DNA from: Luminiphilus sp.
GTDB taxonomy: Bacteria; Pseudomonadota; Gammaproteobacteria; Pseudomonadales; Halieaceae
Direction: 5' to 3'
DNA length: 45,526 nt
Assembly (NCBI GenBank): GCA_028117185.1
Contig: JAOHHD010000011.1
Location: 1 to 45,526, forward strand
Shown here: one piece after another, positions 25,347-35,077 of the stretch
How the letters are laid out: each line of letters opens with the position of its first letter
How positions within the stretch are numbered: the stretch's first letter is position 1
Program-made: the position numbers and the translations under genes
Notes under the pieces: generated by a model
Told to the model about the DNA's origin: nothing
What the model saw: only the letters and a program-made list of their open reading frames with translations
Database searches by the model: none

Positions 25347-26420
25347 ATGCAACGCAAAATCATCCACATTGATGCTGACTGCTTTTATGCCGCGATAGAA
25401 ATGCGTGATCGGCCAGAGCTTCGTCATATTCCGATGGCGGTGGGCGGCAGTGCAGAGCGCCGAGGGGTTTTAACCACTTGTAATTATGATGCTCGTGCCT
25501 ATGGCATTCGTTCGGCGATGCCGACGGCCAGAGCGATGCGACTTTGCCCTCATTTAGTGGTGGTGCCGCCACAGATGCATAAATATCGAGAAGCATCAAA
25601 AGTCATGCGCAGTGTATTTGCTGAATTCACTGACGTCATTGAGCCACTGTCTTTGGATGAAGCCTACCTAGATGTCACTGAAATCACCCATCCTCAGCTC
25701 ACTGCAACCCAGATCGCTAAGACGATTCGCGAGCGCGTCTTTACCGAGCTATCCATCACGGTGTCGGCGGGGGTATCGGTCAATAAATTTATCGCCAAAG
25801 TGGCATCCGACTGGAAAAAGCCGGACGGCTTAACGGTGGTGCCTCCTCATGAGGTGGATCGCTTCGTGGCAGCATTACCTGTAAAGCGGATACCGGGGGT
25901 AGGGGCAGTGACGGCGGAAAAGATGCATCGTTACGGGCTGCGCACCTGTGCTGATATCCGAGGCTGGAATTTACATGATCTACGCCGTCGTTTTGGCAAG
26001 TTCGGCGTGGTCCTGCATGAACGAGCGCGGGGTCGCGACGAGCGTCCCGTGCAACCCAGTCGGGTCAGAAAGTCAGTCAGCGTCGAGCGGACCTTCGCCG
26101 AAGACGTTGTCGGCCCTCAAGAGTGGGCTCCCATTATCGAACAGCTGTATGCCAGCTTGATGGAGCGAATTGAATCGGCCAAAGCCTGGGACCTGATTGA
26201 CAAGGCATTCGTAAAATTGAAGTTCAATGACTTTACGACGACAACGGTCGAGCGAGTGGGGACTAAGGCGGTCGAATCAGACTATCAACAGTTGCTGTTG
26301 GAAGGCTGGGAGCGCCAAAAGAGACCCGTACGCTTGATTGGTTTGGGGGTTCGTCTGATCGAGCGTGACGAGCGTGCATCAGCATCGCTACCTTTTGTAG
26401 AATCGATCGATGGGGGCTAG
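25347..26420 (+). CDS. dinB: DNA polymerase IV (Y family)
   Basis: An error-prone translesion polymerase of 357 residues. Catalytic carboxylates are visible in IHIDADCFYAAIE (near residue 8) and SLDEAYLDVT (near residues 100-109). The helix-hairpin-helix region is RIPGVGAVTAEKM, and the little-finger domain includes KSVSVERTF. ATG 25347 matches the E. coli start (M-R-K-I-I-H); an in-frame GTG at 25332 is a possible alternative. No clear LexA box (CTGT-N8-ACAG) was found in the 87 bases upstream, so SOS control is not shown. The C-terminus lacks an obvious beta-clamp motif of the standard form. Confidence 0.95.
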   Translation: MQRKIIHIDADCFYAAIEMRDRPELRHIPMAVGGSAERRGVLTTCNYDARAYGIRSAMPTARAMRLCPHLVVVPPQMHKYREASKVMRSVFAEFTDVIEPLSLDEAYLDVTEITHPQLTATQIAKTIRERVFTELSITVSAGVSVNKFIAKVASDWKKPDGLTVVPPHEVDRFVAALPVKRIPGVGAVTAEKMHRYGLRTCADIRGWNLHDLRRRFGKFGVVLHERARGRDERPVQPSRVRKSVSVERTFAEDVVGPQEWAPIIEQLYASLMERIESAKAWDLIDKAFVKLKFNDFTTTTVERVGTKAVESDYQQLLLEGWERQKRPVRLIGLGVRLIERDERASASLPFVESIDGG

Positions 26421-26453
26421 TTTGCTCGACGTAAAGCGGAACACAGTGTATTT

Positions 26454-26482
26454 TTGTCATAGCAAGTGCCATTATATTATAA
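26454..26482 (+). promoter_or_regulatory. Candidate sigma-70 promoter of the GST gene
   Basis: TTGTCA at 26454 is followed by an AT-rich -10 region with TATTAT (15-base spacer) or TTATAA (17-base spacer). It sits about 40 bases upstream of the GST start. The assignment is from pattern only. Confidence 0.45.
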
Positions 26483-26491
26483 GTGCTATTA
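26464..26491 (+). repeat. 11-bp direct repeat overlapping the GST promoter
   Basis: AAGTGCCATTA (26464) and AAGTGCTATTA (26481) differ at one base and start 17 bases apart. They flank the candidate -10 element, so they could be a regulator site. Confidence 0.5.
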
Positions 26492-26520
26492 CATCCTTTT
26501 AACGACTGGGAGAGTGATCC

Positions 26521-27132
26521 ATGTTGACCCTACATTTTGCACCCAACAGCAGAGCGAGCCGGACCCTTTGGTTACTGGAGGAACTGGGTTTGACCTACCA
26601 GTTAAATCGCATGGATTTCAGTCCCAAAGACCTAAAATCGGACGAGCATAGAGCGCGTCACCCGCTGGGTCGGATTCCCGTATTGGAGGATGATGACATT
26701 TCGATTTACGAATCGGGTGCCATCGCTGAATACATCCTAGAGCGACATAAAAATGGGGGCCTTAAACCGGCGCCTGAAGATCCTCGTTTTCCCGAGTATC
26801 TGCAATGGTTTCATTACTGCGAGGGGATGGTGATGCCACCGATCAACACCATCATCGTACATACCTTGCTACTACCCCCGGACCGCCAGGATGAAACAGT
26901 GCGCGGGCAGGCTGAGAGGCTGTTAGCCAAGTCGTGGTTACCGGTTGAAGCAGCCATGGTGGGAAAAGACTATTTGGTCGGTGATTTTTCTGCTGCTGAT
27001 ACGATGCTGGGCCATGCCTGCATTATGTCTCAGCGCCTGGGTATTATTACTGAGGATGCATTTCCATTGCTCAGCGCTTATGCCGCTCGCTTATTGGCAA
27101 GACCCGCCTGCGCCAAAGCGTTTGCGGCCTAA
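26521..27132 (+). CDS. Glutathione S-transferase
   Basis: A 203-residue soluble GST. The N-terminal thioredoxin-like domain begins LTLHFAPNSRASRTLWLLEE, with candidate catalytic Ser10/Ser13. It has the cis-Pro segment GRIPVLEDDD and the glutathione gamma-glutamyl site YESGAIAEYI. The C-terminal helical domain contains DYLVGDFSAADTMLG, the N-capping motif of GSTs. It conjugates or reduces electrophiles with glutathione. The start ATG 26521 has GAG about 8 bases upstream. It precedes the acyl-CoA synthetase by 145 bases. Neighbouring oxygenases and an ATM1-type exporter give plausible sources and outlets for conjugates, but this is inference. Confidence 0.9.
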   Translation: MLTLHFAPNSRASRTLWLLEELGLTYQLNRMDFSPKDLKSDEHRARHPLGRIPVLEDDDISIYESGAIAEYILERHKNGGLKPAPEDPRFPEYLQWFHYCEGMVMPPINTIIVHTLLLPPDRQDETVRGQAERLLAKSWLPVEAAMVGKDYLVGDFSAADTMLGHACIMSQRLGIITEDAFPLLSAYAARLLARPACAKAFAA

Positions 27133-27277
27133 ACAACGTTTCGACTGGAGCGACTGAATCGCTGATAAACGACCCAAGGCGTCTCAATAGGCGCTTCTTC
27201 GAGAGCGCTTTTGCCGTTAGGATCATGCTCGCACGACGCGATTGAAATACCCCTACAAGGGCGGATAAGGAGACACC

Positions 27278-28900
27278 TTGAGCCTGTACGACGGAGCTGA
27301 GCTCGATAAAACCCCCGCTAATTTTTCGCCACTGACACCGCTCTCCGCTTTGGCGAGAACTGAGCGGGTGCATCCGGAGTTGCCGGCCGTCGTGTATGGT
27401 CGGACACGACGAAACTGGGGCGAAGTGGCAGAGCGCTGTAGGCGGTTAGCCGCCGCGTTATCACAGCGTGGGGTAACCAAGGGTGACACGGTCGCGTTGA
27501 TCGCCCCCAATATCCCAGAGGCGCTCGAGTGTGCGCTGGCGATTCCCATGCTCGGTGCCGTCCTCAATGCCAATAATGTGCGCCTGGACGCTGCGACGCT
27601 GGGTTACATTTTGCGCCACGGAGAAGCCACTGTTTTATTGGTCGATACCGAGTTTTCTGCCATCGCCAGAGAAGCTGTTGAACTCAGCGAGAGAGCGCTG
27701 CTGATCATTGATATTGAAGATACCGAGGGGCCCGGCGGCACACGCATCGGTGCGCTCACCTACGAAGCACTCATTGCCGAGGGCGCCCCTGATTTTTCCT
27801 ACGCCTTGCCCGACGATGAGTGGAATGCGCTATCACTGAACTACACCTCGGGCACAACAGGACAGCCAAAGGGAGTGGTGTACTCGCATCGAGGCGCTTG
27901 GAGCAATGCGGTGAATAACGCCATTACTTGGGAGATGCCGCACCATCCGCGCTATTTATGGACCTTGCCGCTTTTTCATTGCAACGGCTGGTGTTTTCCT
28001 TGGACCATTACGCTGCTCGCTGGGACCCATATTTTTCTGCGTAGTCCGAGCGCGGCAGCGATTTATGATGCCTTTGCAGCGCATGAGGTGAGCCATCTCT
28101 GTGGCGCGCCGATCATTATGTCGATGATCGCGAATGCCGACTCCTGTGATCACCGCGCCTTTACACAAAAAATCCGCATGATGACGGCGGCCGCGCCACC
28201 GCCTCCCCAGGTGATTACCGCCATGGAAGAGATGGGTATCAGCATCACGCACGTTTATGGCTTAACAGAGGTTTATGGCCCTGCGGTGGTGTGTGCCGAG
28301 AAAGCGACGTGGGCGAGCTTGCCGATGGCGGAGCAGGCGCGGCAAAAGGCACGCCAAGGCGTGGCCTATGAGTTACAGGAAGAGGTTGTTGTGCTGGATC
28401 CAGATTCCCAAGAACGGGTACCGTGGGATGGTGAAACGCAGGGTGAAGTCGTTTTTCGAGGCAATATTGTCATGAAAGGTTATCTGAAGCAGCCTGACGC
28501 CACCGCAGAGGCTTTTCGTGGGGGCTGGTTTTGGTCTGGAGATCTCGCTGTTCAGCACCCTGATGGCTATATTGAAATCAAAGATCGCTCGAAAGACATC
28601 ATTATTTCGGGCGGAGAGAATATCTCATCGATCGAAGTCGAAAATGCCCTTTATTCTCATCCAGCAGTAGAGTGTGTCGCGGTCGTGGCCATGCCGGATG
28701 AGAAATGGGGCGAGGTGCCCTGCGCCTTTGTTGAGTTAGTGGACGGCGCACAGGTCACCGAGGCTGACCTAATCGCTCACGCACGATCCCATTTAGCAGG
28801 GTTCAAGCGTCCCAAGCGCCTCATCTTTGGCGCGCTCCCTCAGACTTCTACGGGAAAAATCCTTAAAACCGAGCTGCGGCGAAGATTACAACCCTGTTGA
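27278..28900 (+). CDS. Acyl-CoA synthetase, AMP-forming
   Basis: A 540-residue adenylate-forming ligase activating a carboxylic acid to its CoA thioester. The P-loop is LNYTSGTTGQPKGVVYSHRG, the A5 motif is VYGLTEVYGP, and the A7/A8 region is FWSGDLAVQHPDGYIEIKDR. The catalytic Lys lies near the C-terminus in LPQTSTGKILKTELR. The start is TTG 27278, with AAGGAG 7 bases upstream and conserved sequence beginning soon after. The HCNGWCFPW segment is typical of a medium-chain/aromatic acyl-CoA synthetase subgroup. Substrate chain length cannot be read. It is convergent with the DmdA-like gene, so a role as a DmdB-like ligase is only a hypothesis. Confidence 0.92.
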   Translation: MSLYDGAELDKTPANFSPLTPLSALARTERVHPELPAVVYGRTRRNWGEVAERCRRLAAALSQRGVTKGDTVALIAPNIPEALECALAIPMLGAVLNANNVRLDAATLGYILRHGEATVLLVDTEFSAIAREAVELSERALLIIDIEDTEGPGGTRIGALTYEALIAEGAPDFSYALPDDEWNALSLNYTSGTTGQPKGVVYSHRGAWSNAVNNAITWEMPHHPRYLWTLPLFHCNGWCFPWTITLLAGTHIFLRSPSAAAIYDAFAAHEVSHLCGAPIIMSMIANADSCDHRAFTQKIRMMTAAAPPPPQVITAMEEMGISITHVYGLTEVYGPAVVCAEKATWASLPMAEQARQKARQGVAYELQEEVVVLDPDSQERVPWDGETQGEVVFRGNIVMKGYLKQPDATAEAFRGGWFWSGDLAVQHPDGYIEIKDRSKDIIISGGENISSIEVENALYSHPAVECVAVVAMPDEKWGEVPCAFVELVDGAQVTEADLIAHARSHLAGFKRPKRLIFGALPQTSTGKILKTELRRRLQPC

Positions 28901-29017
28901 TGCGCATCACTGCCGCATCCTGCTATTGAGCGATGGTGCCGTTCTCACAGCACCGAGGCTGCGGTCGCATTAAAGACCAGTGAAAGCGGGAACGGGGTGT
29001 CCGTTATCGCCCGATAA

Positions 29018-30178
29018 TCAGTCGGGTTTTGCCGATGCTGCGATCGCCTTTTTGGGATCGAAGAAGGGTTTATCGACCACCGTGGCATCGCGGATCTCAT
29101 TGGGCAGTTCAACCTCAAGCTGGGTCCCTACGGCACTGCAGTCGGTCTCCACCATCGCCAGTGCAATATTTTGCTCGAGCCGGGGCGAGTAGACCGCTGA
29201 AGTGACCTTGCCAACAACCTGACCTTTTGCCCGCAGTGGCCAATAGGCAGTATTTGGTCCCGGTAACGGTGCCCCCTTTACAATCAGCCCGACTTGTCGC
29301 CGTTTAACGCCTGCTTGTTGAATGCTGCGTAGCGCAGCTTTACCGATAAAGTCGGCCTCCATATCGAGGTCAACCAATCGATCGAGACCCAGTTCAAAGG
29401 GGTTATTTTCTGCCGTCATATCGGCGTGATAGGACAGCATGCCTCCTTCAATCCGTCTAATCGTTGAGGTATGACCGGGTCGTAACCCTAGTGGTTCGCC
29501 GGCCGCCATGATCTTTTCCCACAGCGCAGAACCTTGCTGGCTGTCACAGAGATAGATTTCGTAACCCAGCTCACTGGACCAGCCCGTGCGAGAAATAATC
29601 AGCGGAATACCATCGAGCTCGAACTGATTGAGCCAGTAATATTTGAGTTCCCTGATGGATTCGCCGAACAACGCTGCCATGATGTCGCCAGATCGGGGTC
29701 CCTGTAATTGTAGTGGTGAGACATCGGGTTCGCGGATCGAAACATCGAGACCTGCATGACTGGCAACGCCCTGCGCCCATAATAAAATGTCGCTATCGGC
29801 GAGGGACAACCAGAACCGATTCTCTTCTAAGCGCAACAGAACCGGGTCATTGAGGATGCCACCGTCAGCATTGGTGATCAGCACATATTTGCACTGTCCG
29901 ACAGCACATTGGGACAGATTGCGCGGCGTGAGTAATTGCGTAAATCGTGCCGCATCAGGCCCCGATATTTCGACCTGCCGCTCCACCGCCACGTCGCATA
30001 AAATGGCGTGATTGACCAGATTCCAGAAGTTTTCTTCGGGATTGCCGAATGATCGGGGAATGTACATGTGGTTATAAACGGAGAAGTCGACTGCTCCCCA
30101 GCGAACCGTCGCATCGAAAAAAGGTGACTTTCGGATTTGGGTGCCGAAGCCAAAGTCTTGTGAGGTGTGATCGGTCAT
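29018..30178 (-). CDS. GcvT-fold folate-dependent demethylase, DmdA-like
   Basis: A 386-residue aminomethyltransferase-fold protein. Enzymes of this fold move a methyl or methylene group to tetrahydrofolate. The N-terminus (RKSPFFDATVRWG, VYNHMYIPRSF), VERQVEISGPDAARF, the ADSDILLWAQG segment and EPDVSPLQLQGPRSG match the pattern of DMSP demethylase DmdA and its close relatives better than glycine-cleavage GcvT. The folate-site region is SRTGWSSELGYEIYL. It stands apart from any GcvH or GcvP gene. DmdA converts dimethylsulfoniopropionate to methylmercaptopropionate; close non-DMSP paralogues exist, so the substrate is open. It is downstream of a GFA-type gene on the same strand (201 bases apart) and convergent with an acyl-CoA synthetase. 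Confidence 0.75.
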   Translation of the reverse strand: MTDHTSQDFGFGTQIRKSPFFDATVRWGAVDFSVYNHMYIPRSFGNPEENFWNLVNHAILCDVAVERQVEISGPDAARFTQLLTPRNLSQCAVGQCKYVLITNADGGILNDPVLLRLEENRFWLSLADSDILLWAQGVASHAGLDVSIREPDVSPLQLQGPRSGDIMAALFGESIRELKYYWLNQFELDGIPLIISRTGWSSELGYEIYLCDSQQGSALWEKIMAAGEPLGLRPGHTSTIRRIEGGMLSYHADMTAENNPFELGLDRLVDLDMEADFIGKAALRSIQQAGVKRRQVGLIVKGAPLPGPNTAYWPLRAKGQVVGKVTSAVYSPRLEQNIALAMVETDCSAVGTQLEVELPNEIRDATVVDKPFFDPKKAIAASAKPD

Positions 30179-30379
30179 GATGATGTCTCGGAGGGCGCTG
30201 TTGCGCAGTTAATAAAGAGGGTCTGCTTATTGGGATCGCTTTTTATAACAGTTAGTGCCAGCCGTCTATTTTTTTATCGGTGATTTCTGTGCGGGGAGTG
30301 CCCGAAGAGATGCCTGGCCAAACGCAGATTCACGGTAATCGCCAGGCGCCCCTGTCAAGTGGTATCGAATGTATTGGCG

Positions 30380-30835
30380 TTACGTGCGGCGACGAGTGAG
30401 CAGTAATTTAAGAAAGGCAAATTGGCTCGAAAAGTAGTGATGGTATTTGGGAAGTGCATCCTGCGCATCCGCCACGCGCGTTCCATAAAAGACATGCATG
30501 CTCGCGGCCGGTAACGACTCTGCATTGGTAATGTTGTGAGCCGCGATAAAGGCGAGTCCCTTGCCGCCTTCTCCTGCTTTGGCCATGACCGGTTGATTGC
30601 ACTGCGAGCACATCCCTCGGTCAATAGCGCCAAAACGCTTGTATCGGCCAAAGCGAATCGAATGGCTTTCGGGTAAGGCCAACCCCCCTAATGGAAATAA
30701 AACGACGTCTGCATAGGGCGCTTGATATTTTTCTTGGCAAATTGTGCAGTGACAAAAAAAGCGCGTCATGGGCGCACCAGAGATATCAAACTGATTCGTA
30801 TCGCAGGGGCAATGGCAATGATAGACCGGCGTCAT
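30380..30835 (-). CDS. GFA/CENP-V family zinc protein
   Basis: A 151-residue member of the family named after glutathione-dependent formaldehyde-activating enzyme. Zinc-binding cysteines are CHCPC (7, 9, 11), FFCHCTIC (28, 30, 33) and GMCSQC (76, 79). ATG 30835 is chosen because AAGAG lies 8 bases upstream and the family starts close to the first CxC; longer in-frame starts exist at 30862 and 30883. Many members have no proven formaldehyde activity. Its position before a DmdA-like demethylase, which could generate C1 units, makes a C1-related role possible but unproven. It is divergent from the SulP gene. Confidence 0.82.
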   Translation of the reverse strand: MTPVYHCHCPCDTNQFDISGAPMTRFFCHCTICQEKYQAPYADVVLFPLGGLALPESHSIRFGRYKRFGAIDRGMCSQCNQPVMAKAGEGGKGLAFIAAHNITNAESLPAASMHVFYGTRVADAQDALPKYHHYFSSQFAFLKLLLTRRRT

Positions 30836-31073
30836 CGAGAACACTCTTGCTGTGGTGGTCATTGCACACTGTACACGCTTCATTGCCTGAGTAAATCGTC
30901 CCCCCGTAGGCCGGCCACGAGCAGGTCATGACTCCCAATAGGTGGTCAGAGTTGGCCTGATATCCGCTGGTAGTGGTAGCGCCGTATCGCATACCCTAAG
31001 CGATCCATTCAAACCCAATCGCCGTATCCGAGGGCATTCCGTACTCTCGCCTCAGCCGGAGCTCCAACATTTA

Positions 31074-32549
31074 ATGAATACAATTCGCCAAGAATGGTTC
31101 TCTAATATCCGCAGCGATTTGTTGGCGGGCTTAGTTGTCGCGCTAGCATTGATTCCCGAGGCCATCGCTTTTTCTATTATTGCGGGTGTCGACCCAAAAG
31201 TCGGGCTGTATGCCTCTTTTTGCATTGCGGTCGTCATTGCCTTCACTGGTGGCCGCCCGGGGATGATCTCAGCTGCAACCGGTGCGATGGCGCTCCTCAT
31301 GGTGACCTTGGTCAAGGATCATGGACTGGAGTATCTCTTTGCCGCCACAGTGCTCACCGGCGTATTACAAATTATCGCGGGATGGATCCGGCTGGGAGAG
31401 CTGATGCGGTTTGTATCGCGGTCGGTAGTGACGGGTTTTGTAAACGCCCTAGCGATTCTTATTTTCATGGCTCAGCTTCCCGAGTTGATTGACGTACCTT
31501 GGCCAGTTTATGTCATGACGGCGGCTGGACTCGGCATTATCTATGGGCTACCGCTCTTGACGAAAGCCGTACCGTCGCCACTCATCGCGATCATTGTACT
31601 GACGGTCATTTCTGTGACAGTGGGTATCGATGTGCGAACGGTCGGTGACATGGGCGACCTGCCCACCACCCCTCCAGTGCTATTGGTGCCTAATCTTCCA
31701 CTGACGCTAGAGACACTCAGTGTTATTTTTCCTTATAGCCTAACGCTGATGGTCGTTGGGCTGTTGGAATCGCTTATGACGGCCACCATCGTCGATGATT
31801 TGACCGATACCAACAGTGACAAGAGCCGTGAATGTGTGGGCCAGGGCGTTGCCAACATTGCCTCGGGTTTTATGGGGGGAATGGCAGGTTGCGCAATGAT
31901 TGGCCAATCGGTGATCAATATTAAATCGGGAGGCCGCGGTCGACTGTCGACACTCAGTGCCGGTATTTTCCTCCTGGCACTCCTGATGTTTTTAGGTGAT
32001 TGGGTCAGTCGTATTCCCATGGCAGCACTGGTGGCTGTCATGATTATGGTGTCAGTGGGCACCTTTAATTGGGACTCCATTCGAAACTTGCGAAGCCACC
32101 CAGCCAGTTCCAGTATGGTGATGATCGTCACGGTGATGGTGACGGTGTCGACCCATGACTTAGCGCAGGGCGTGCTGTCGGGTGTCTTGCTATCAGGCTT
32201 CTTCTTCGCGCATAAAGTGGGTCGTATTTTGTCGATCAGTTCTCGCTCTGAAGACGAGGGTCGAACACGGAATTACACTATCTTAGGGCAGGTCTTTTTT
32301 GCCAGCGCCGATCGATTTGTCCAGTCTTTTGATTTTCAAGAAGTGATTGAAGCCGTGCGCATTGATGTCTCTCGCGCGCATTTCTGGGATATCACTGCGG
32401 TGAGTGCACTCGATAAAGTGGTGATGAAGTTTCGGCGCGAAGGTACTGAGGTCGAGGTGCTCGGACTCAATGAAGCCAGCGCGACGATGGTGGATCGATT
32501 TGCACTGCATGATAAAGACGAGCCAGCAGACTTGCTGCTGCCCCACTGA
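31074..32549 (+). CDS. SulP-family anion transporter with STAS domain
   Basis: A 491-residue inner-membrane transporter with 10 or more hydrophobic helices. The N-terminal SulP signature region is [20 protein letters not shown], followed by GLYASF and a [18 protein letters not shown] motif. The C-terminal cytoplasmic STAS domain (about 400-491) contains [17 protein letters not shown]. The sequence belongs to the shorter YbaR/YvdB-like SulP group, whose substrates (sulfate, bicarbonate or other anions) are mostly untested. ATG 31074 begins MNTIRQEWF, just before the first helix; an upstream in-frame start at 30942 adds 44 unlikely residues. The tandem universal stress protein follows 9 bases downstream, so the pair is an operon. 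Confidence 0.9.
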   Translation: MNTIRQEWFSNIRSDLLAGLVVALALIPEAIAFSIIAGVDPKVGLYASFCIAVVIAFTGGRPGMISAATGAMALLMVTLVKDHGLEYLFAATVLTGVLQIIAGWIRLGELMRFVSRSVVTGFVNALAILIFMAQLPELIDVPWPVYVMTAAGLGIIYGLPLLTKAVPSPLIAIIVLTVISVTVGIDVRTVGDMGDLPTTPPVLLVPNLPLTLETLSVIFPYSLTLMVVGLLESLMTATIVDDLTDTNSDKSRECVGQGVANIASGFMGGMAGCAMIGQSVINIKSGGRGRLSTLSAGIFLLALLMFLGDWVSRIPMAALVAVMIMVSVGTFNWDSIRNLRSHPASSSMVMIVTVMVTVSTHDLAQGVLSGVLLSGFFFAHKVGRILSISSRSEDEGRTRNYTILGQVFFASADRFVQSFDFQEVIEAVRIDVSRAHFWDITAVSALDKVVMKFRREGTEVEVLGLNEASATMVDRFALHDKDEPADLLLPH

Positions 32550-32558
32550 GATACTGTG

Positions 32559-33425
32559 ATGCTGAAGCAACGAAAGATTCTCGCCTGTGTTGATCAGTCG
32601 CCATACGCCGACTACGTAGCGGACTATGCCGCTTGGGCAGCGCGAAAGCTCACATTGCCACTCGAGCTGTTACATATCATTGATCGACATCAAGAAATAT
32701 CGGTCAGCACTGATCACAGTGGTGCCATTGGTGTTGATGCACAAGAGAACTTACTCAATCAGCTAACTGAAGAAGAGGGTACGCGTACGCGTCAGGTACG
32801 CGAACGCGGTCGCGTATTTCTCAATGGTCTGAGACAGCGATGTGAGGCGAATGAAGCGATCTCAGTGGATACCCGGCAGCGGTATGGCCAATTATTGGGT
32901 ACGCTTGAAGAACAGCAGCAGGATGTCGCGTTATATGTGTTGGGTCGACGCGGCGAATCAGCAGAGCGCACACGCCGAGATCTTGGACGGCATGTAGAGA
33001 TGATCAGCAGACAAGTGCGGCGTCCCATACTCACGGTGGCAGGTGAATTTGTAGAACCTCGCAGTGCGCTGATTGCCTATGATGGTAAACGCATGACGCG
33101 GCGATGTGTCGAGCTGATCGCGCAAAATCCGGCTCTCAATGATATTCCGGTACACGTGATCATGTCTGGTAAACTCGCTACGGATGCCGATAAGCATCTG
33201 CAGTGGGCTCGGAATACGTTAAATACGGCTGGCTTTACCGTTGAAACGGCGTATTTACCCGGAGATCCGGAACAAGAGATTACCCGTGCGATCGGTGAGC
33301 GGCAGGCAGATCTGCTGGTGATGGGGGCCTACAGTCGATCACCATTGCGCAGCCTGATTCTCGGGAGTCGGACTAATGATTTGTTGCGCGCCTCACAGGT
33401 CCCGACGGTCACGATTCATTTGTGA
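32559..33425 (+). CDS. Tandem-domain universal stress protein
   Basis: 288 residues forming two UspA folds. The first starts [19 protein letters not shown]; the second starts around residue 165 ([15 protein letters not shown]). The second domain ends with the ATP-binding signature [21 protein letters not shown] (G-2x-G-like, then G-S/T). The first domain has a shorter equivalent ([21 protein letters not shown]). ATG 32559 is favoured; a GTG directly before it is alternative. The gene lies 9 bases after the SulP stop. SulP-Usp pairs recur in bacteria, which suggests that the Usp senses nucleotide and modulates the transporter; this is inference. Confidence 0.9.
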   Translation: MLKQRKILACVDQSPYADYVADYAAWAARKLTLPLELLHIIDRHQEISVSTDHSGAIGVDAQENLLNQLTEEEGTRTRQVRERGRVFLNGLRQRCEANEAISVDTRQRYGQLLGTLEEQQQDVALYVLGRRGESAERTRRDLGRHVEMISRQVRRPILTVAGEFVEPRSALIAYDGKRMTRRCVELIAQNPALNDIPVHVIMSGKLATDADKHLQWARNTLNTAGFTVETAYLPGDPEQEITRAIGERQADLLVMGAYSRSPLRSLILGSRTNDLLRASQVPTVTIHL

Positions 33426-33480
33426 GCAGTGAGCCTAGGTGCGTTTAGGCTTCGTTTACGCTGACACGATGGGATAGGTA

Positions 33481-35070
33481 ATGAGTGAATATGACGCGAT
33501 CATTATCGGTGCTGGCCACAATGGACTGACCACGGCTAATTACTTGGCTTTGGGGGGGCTTCGTGTCTGCGTACTTGAACGGCGAGCGGTCGTAGGGGGT
33601 GCTGCAGTGACTGCAGAATTTCACCCTGGCTATCGAAATTCGACTTTTTCTTATGTCGTGAGTCTGCTGCGCCCTGAGGTGATTAAAGATCTGAATCTAG
33701 CGCATTACGGCTATGAGCCGATTCCTCTACATAACGCGCTCTATATCGATTCATCGGGGGATTACCTATTACTGACGGATGATGACCAGCGCAACGCAAA
33801 CGAATTTAATAAATTCTCTGCCACGGACTATGCCGCCTATCGCGCATTTGAACAGACAGTAGAGCAGGTGGGCGCATTATTATCTAAGCAATGGCTGAAT
33901 GAGCCGCCTAAGCTGGGTGACCAAGGTGTCAGTGATTTGATTTCGGTCATGAAGCTGGGTGTCGATGTTTTCAAGCTTGATGCGGAAGCACGATGGCGCC
34001 TAATGCAGTTTTTTGTCGGCGCACCAGAAACCATCATTGATCGTTGGTTTGAGAGCGCAAAAGTCAAAGCGATGGTGGCAGCACATATCATGCCGGCGAA
34101 CTATGCGCCGTTGAGCCAGCCGGGAGCGAGCTTGGCAATGCTCCATCACGCGGTTGGAGAGATCAATGGTCAGGCAGGAGCCTGGGGTATTGTGAAAGGT
34201 GGCATGGGCAGTATTACTCGGGCGATGGCCCAGTCGGCACGCGCAAAAGGCGTTGAGATTCGGACTGATGCGGCGGTGAGGCGTATCGAAGTGGCAGGTG
34301 GGCGAGTGACCGGTGTGACGTTAGAAACGGACGAATTCATTGCTGCGCCCATCATTGCTGCCAATACTGATCCTAAGCGCACGTTGCTCGATTTATTGGG
34401 TGATGCGCATTTACCGAGCGAGTTTGCGCGCGATATCCGGGCTTTTAGACAGGAGTCTGCCTCCTTGCGTATGAATGTTGCCTTGTCAGCGTTACCTGAA
34501 TTTGAGGCGTTGCCTAGTGCTGGTCAGATCGCTGATCATCATCGAGCGAGTATTACGATGACTGAAGGTGCCGAACATCTAAATCAAGCTTTTTACAGTG
34601 CCAAAAGAGGTGAACCTGCGGCCCCCCCTCTGATTGAGGCGATTATTCCGAGTGTCCTCGATCCAGATTTGACCGATAAATCGGGTCACCACGTGATGAG
34701 TCTGCTTTGTAAATACATGCCCTATAGCCTCAGTGGTGGTCGGTCATGGGATGAAGAAAAGGCGAATGTGGTCGATGGTATTGTGAACTATGTCGAGCGG
34801 TTTATTCCCCGATTTAGAGACATTATGGTTGGGTATGAGTGTTTCACTCCCTTAGACCTTGAGCGAACACTGGGAATGACACGCGGTGATATTTGTCATG
34901 GCCGCTTAGAGCCTGATCAGTTGTTTAATATGCGGCCACATCCCGAGGCGGCACAGTATGCGATGCCCGTAGGGGGCCTGTACCTCTGTGGCTCTGGCGC
35001 GCATCCGGGAGGGGGCGTGACGGGCGCGCCAGGCCATAATGCTGCGAAACGAATCTTGAAGGATCAGTGA
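33481..35070 (+). CDS. FAD-dependent oxidoreductase, PYROXD2/phytoene desaturase-like
   Basis: A 529-residue flavoprotein of the CrtI/PYROXD2 type. The dinucleotide-binding motif is DAIIIGAGHNGLTTANYLA, followed by VCVLERRAVVGGAAVT. The C-terminal FAD motif is GGLYLCGSGAHPGGGVTGAPG. The GYRNSTFSYVVSLLRPEV segment is typical of PYROXD2 relatives and not of true carotenoid desaturases. No crtB or other carotenoid gene is nearby, so carotenoid synthesis is unlikely. The gene starts 55 bases after the Usp stop. The reaction is not known for bacterial members; amine or lipid oxidation has been suggested only by analogy. It is convergent with the PuuB-like gene. Confidence 0.85.
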   Translation: MSEYDAIIIGAGHNGLTTANYLALGGLRVCVLERRAVVGGAAVTAEFHPGYRNSTFSYVVSLLRPEVIKDLNLAHYGYEPIPLHNALYIDSSGDYLLLTDDDQRNANEFNKFSATDYAAYRAFEQTVEQVGALLSKQWLNEPPKLGDQGVSDLISVMKLGVDVFKLDAEARWRLMQFFVGAPETIIDRWFESAKVKAMVAAHIMPANYAPLSQPGASLAMLHHAVGEINGQAGAWGIVKGGMGSITRAMAQSARAKGVEIRTDAAVRRIEVAGGRVTGVTLETDEFIAAPIIAANTDPKRTLLDLLGDAHLPSEFARDIRAFRQESASLRMNVALSALPEFEALPSAGQIADHHRASITMTEGAEHLNQAFYSAKRGEPAAPPLIEAIIPSVLDPDLTDKSGHHVMSLLCKYMPYSLSGGRSWDEEKANVVDGIVNYVERFIPRFRDIMVGYECFTPLDLERTLGMTRGDICHGRLEPDQLFNMRPHPEAAQYAMPVGGLYLCGSGAHPGGGVTGAPGHNAAKRILKDQ

Positions 35071-35077
35071 CTAGGGT

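Noticed and set aside
27278..28900. Acyl-CoA synthetase as DmdB of a complete DMSP demethylation pathway
   Set aside because: It is convergent with, not co-transcribed with, the DmdA-like gene. dmdC and dmdD are absent here, and its N-terminal region does not follow the DmdB sequence I know.
33481..35070. Carotenoid desaturase (crtI)
   Set aside because: The FAD motifs are shared, but the N-terminal conserved segments match PYROXD2 relatives and no carotenoid genes are nearby.
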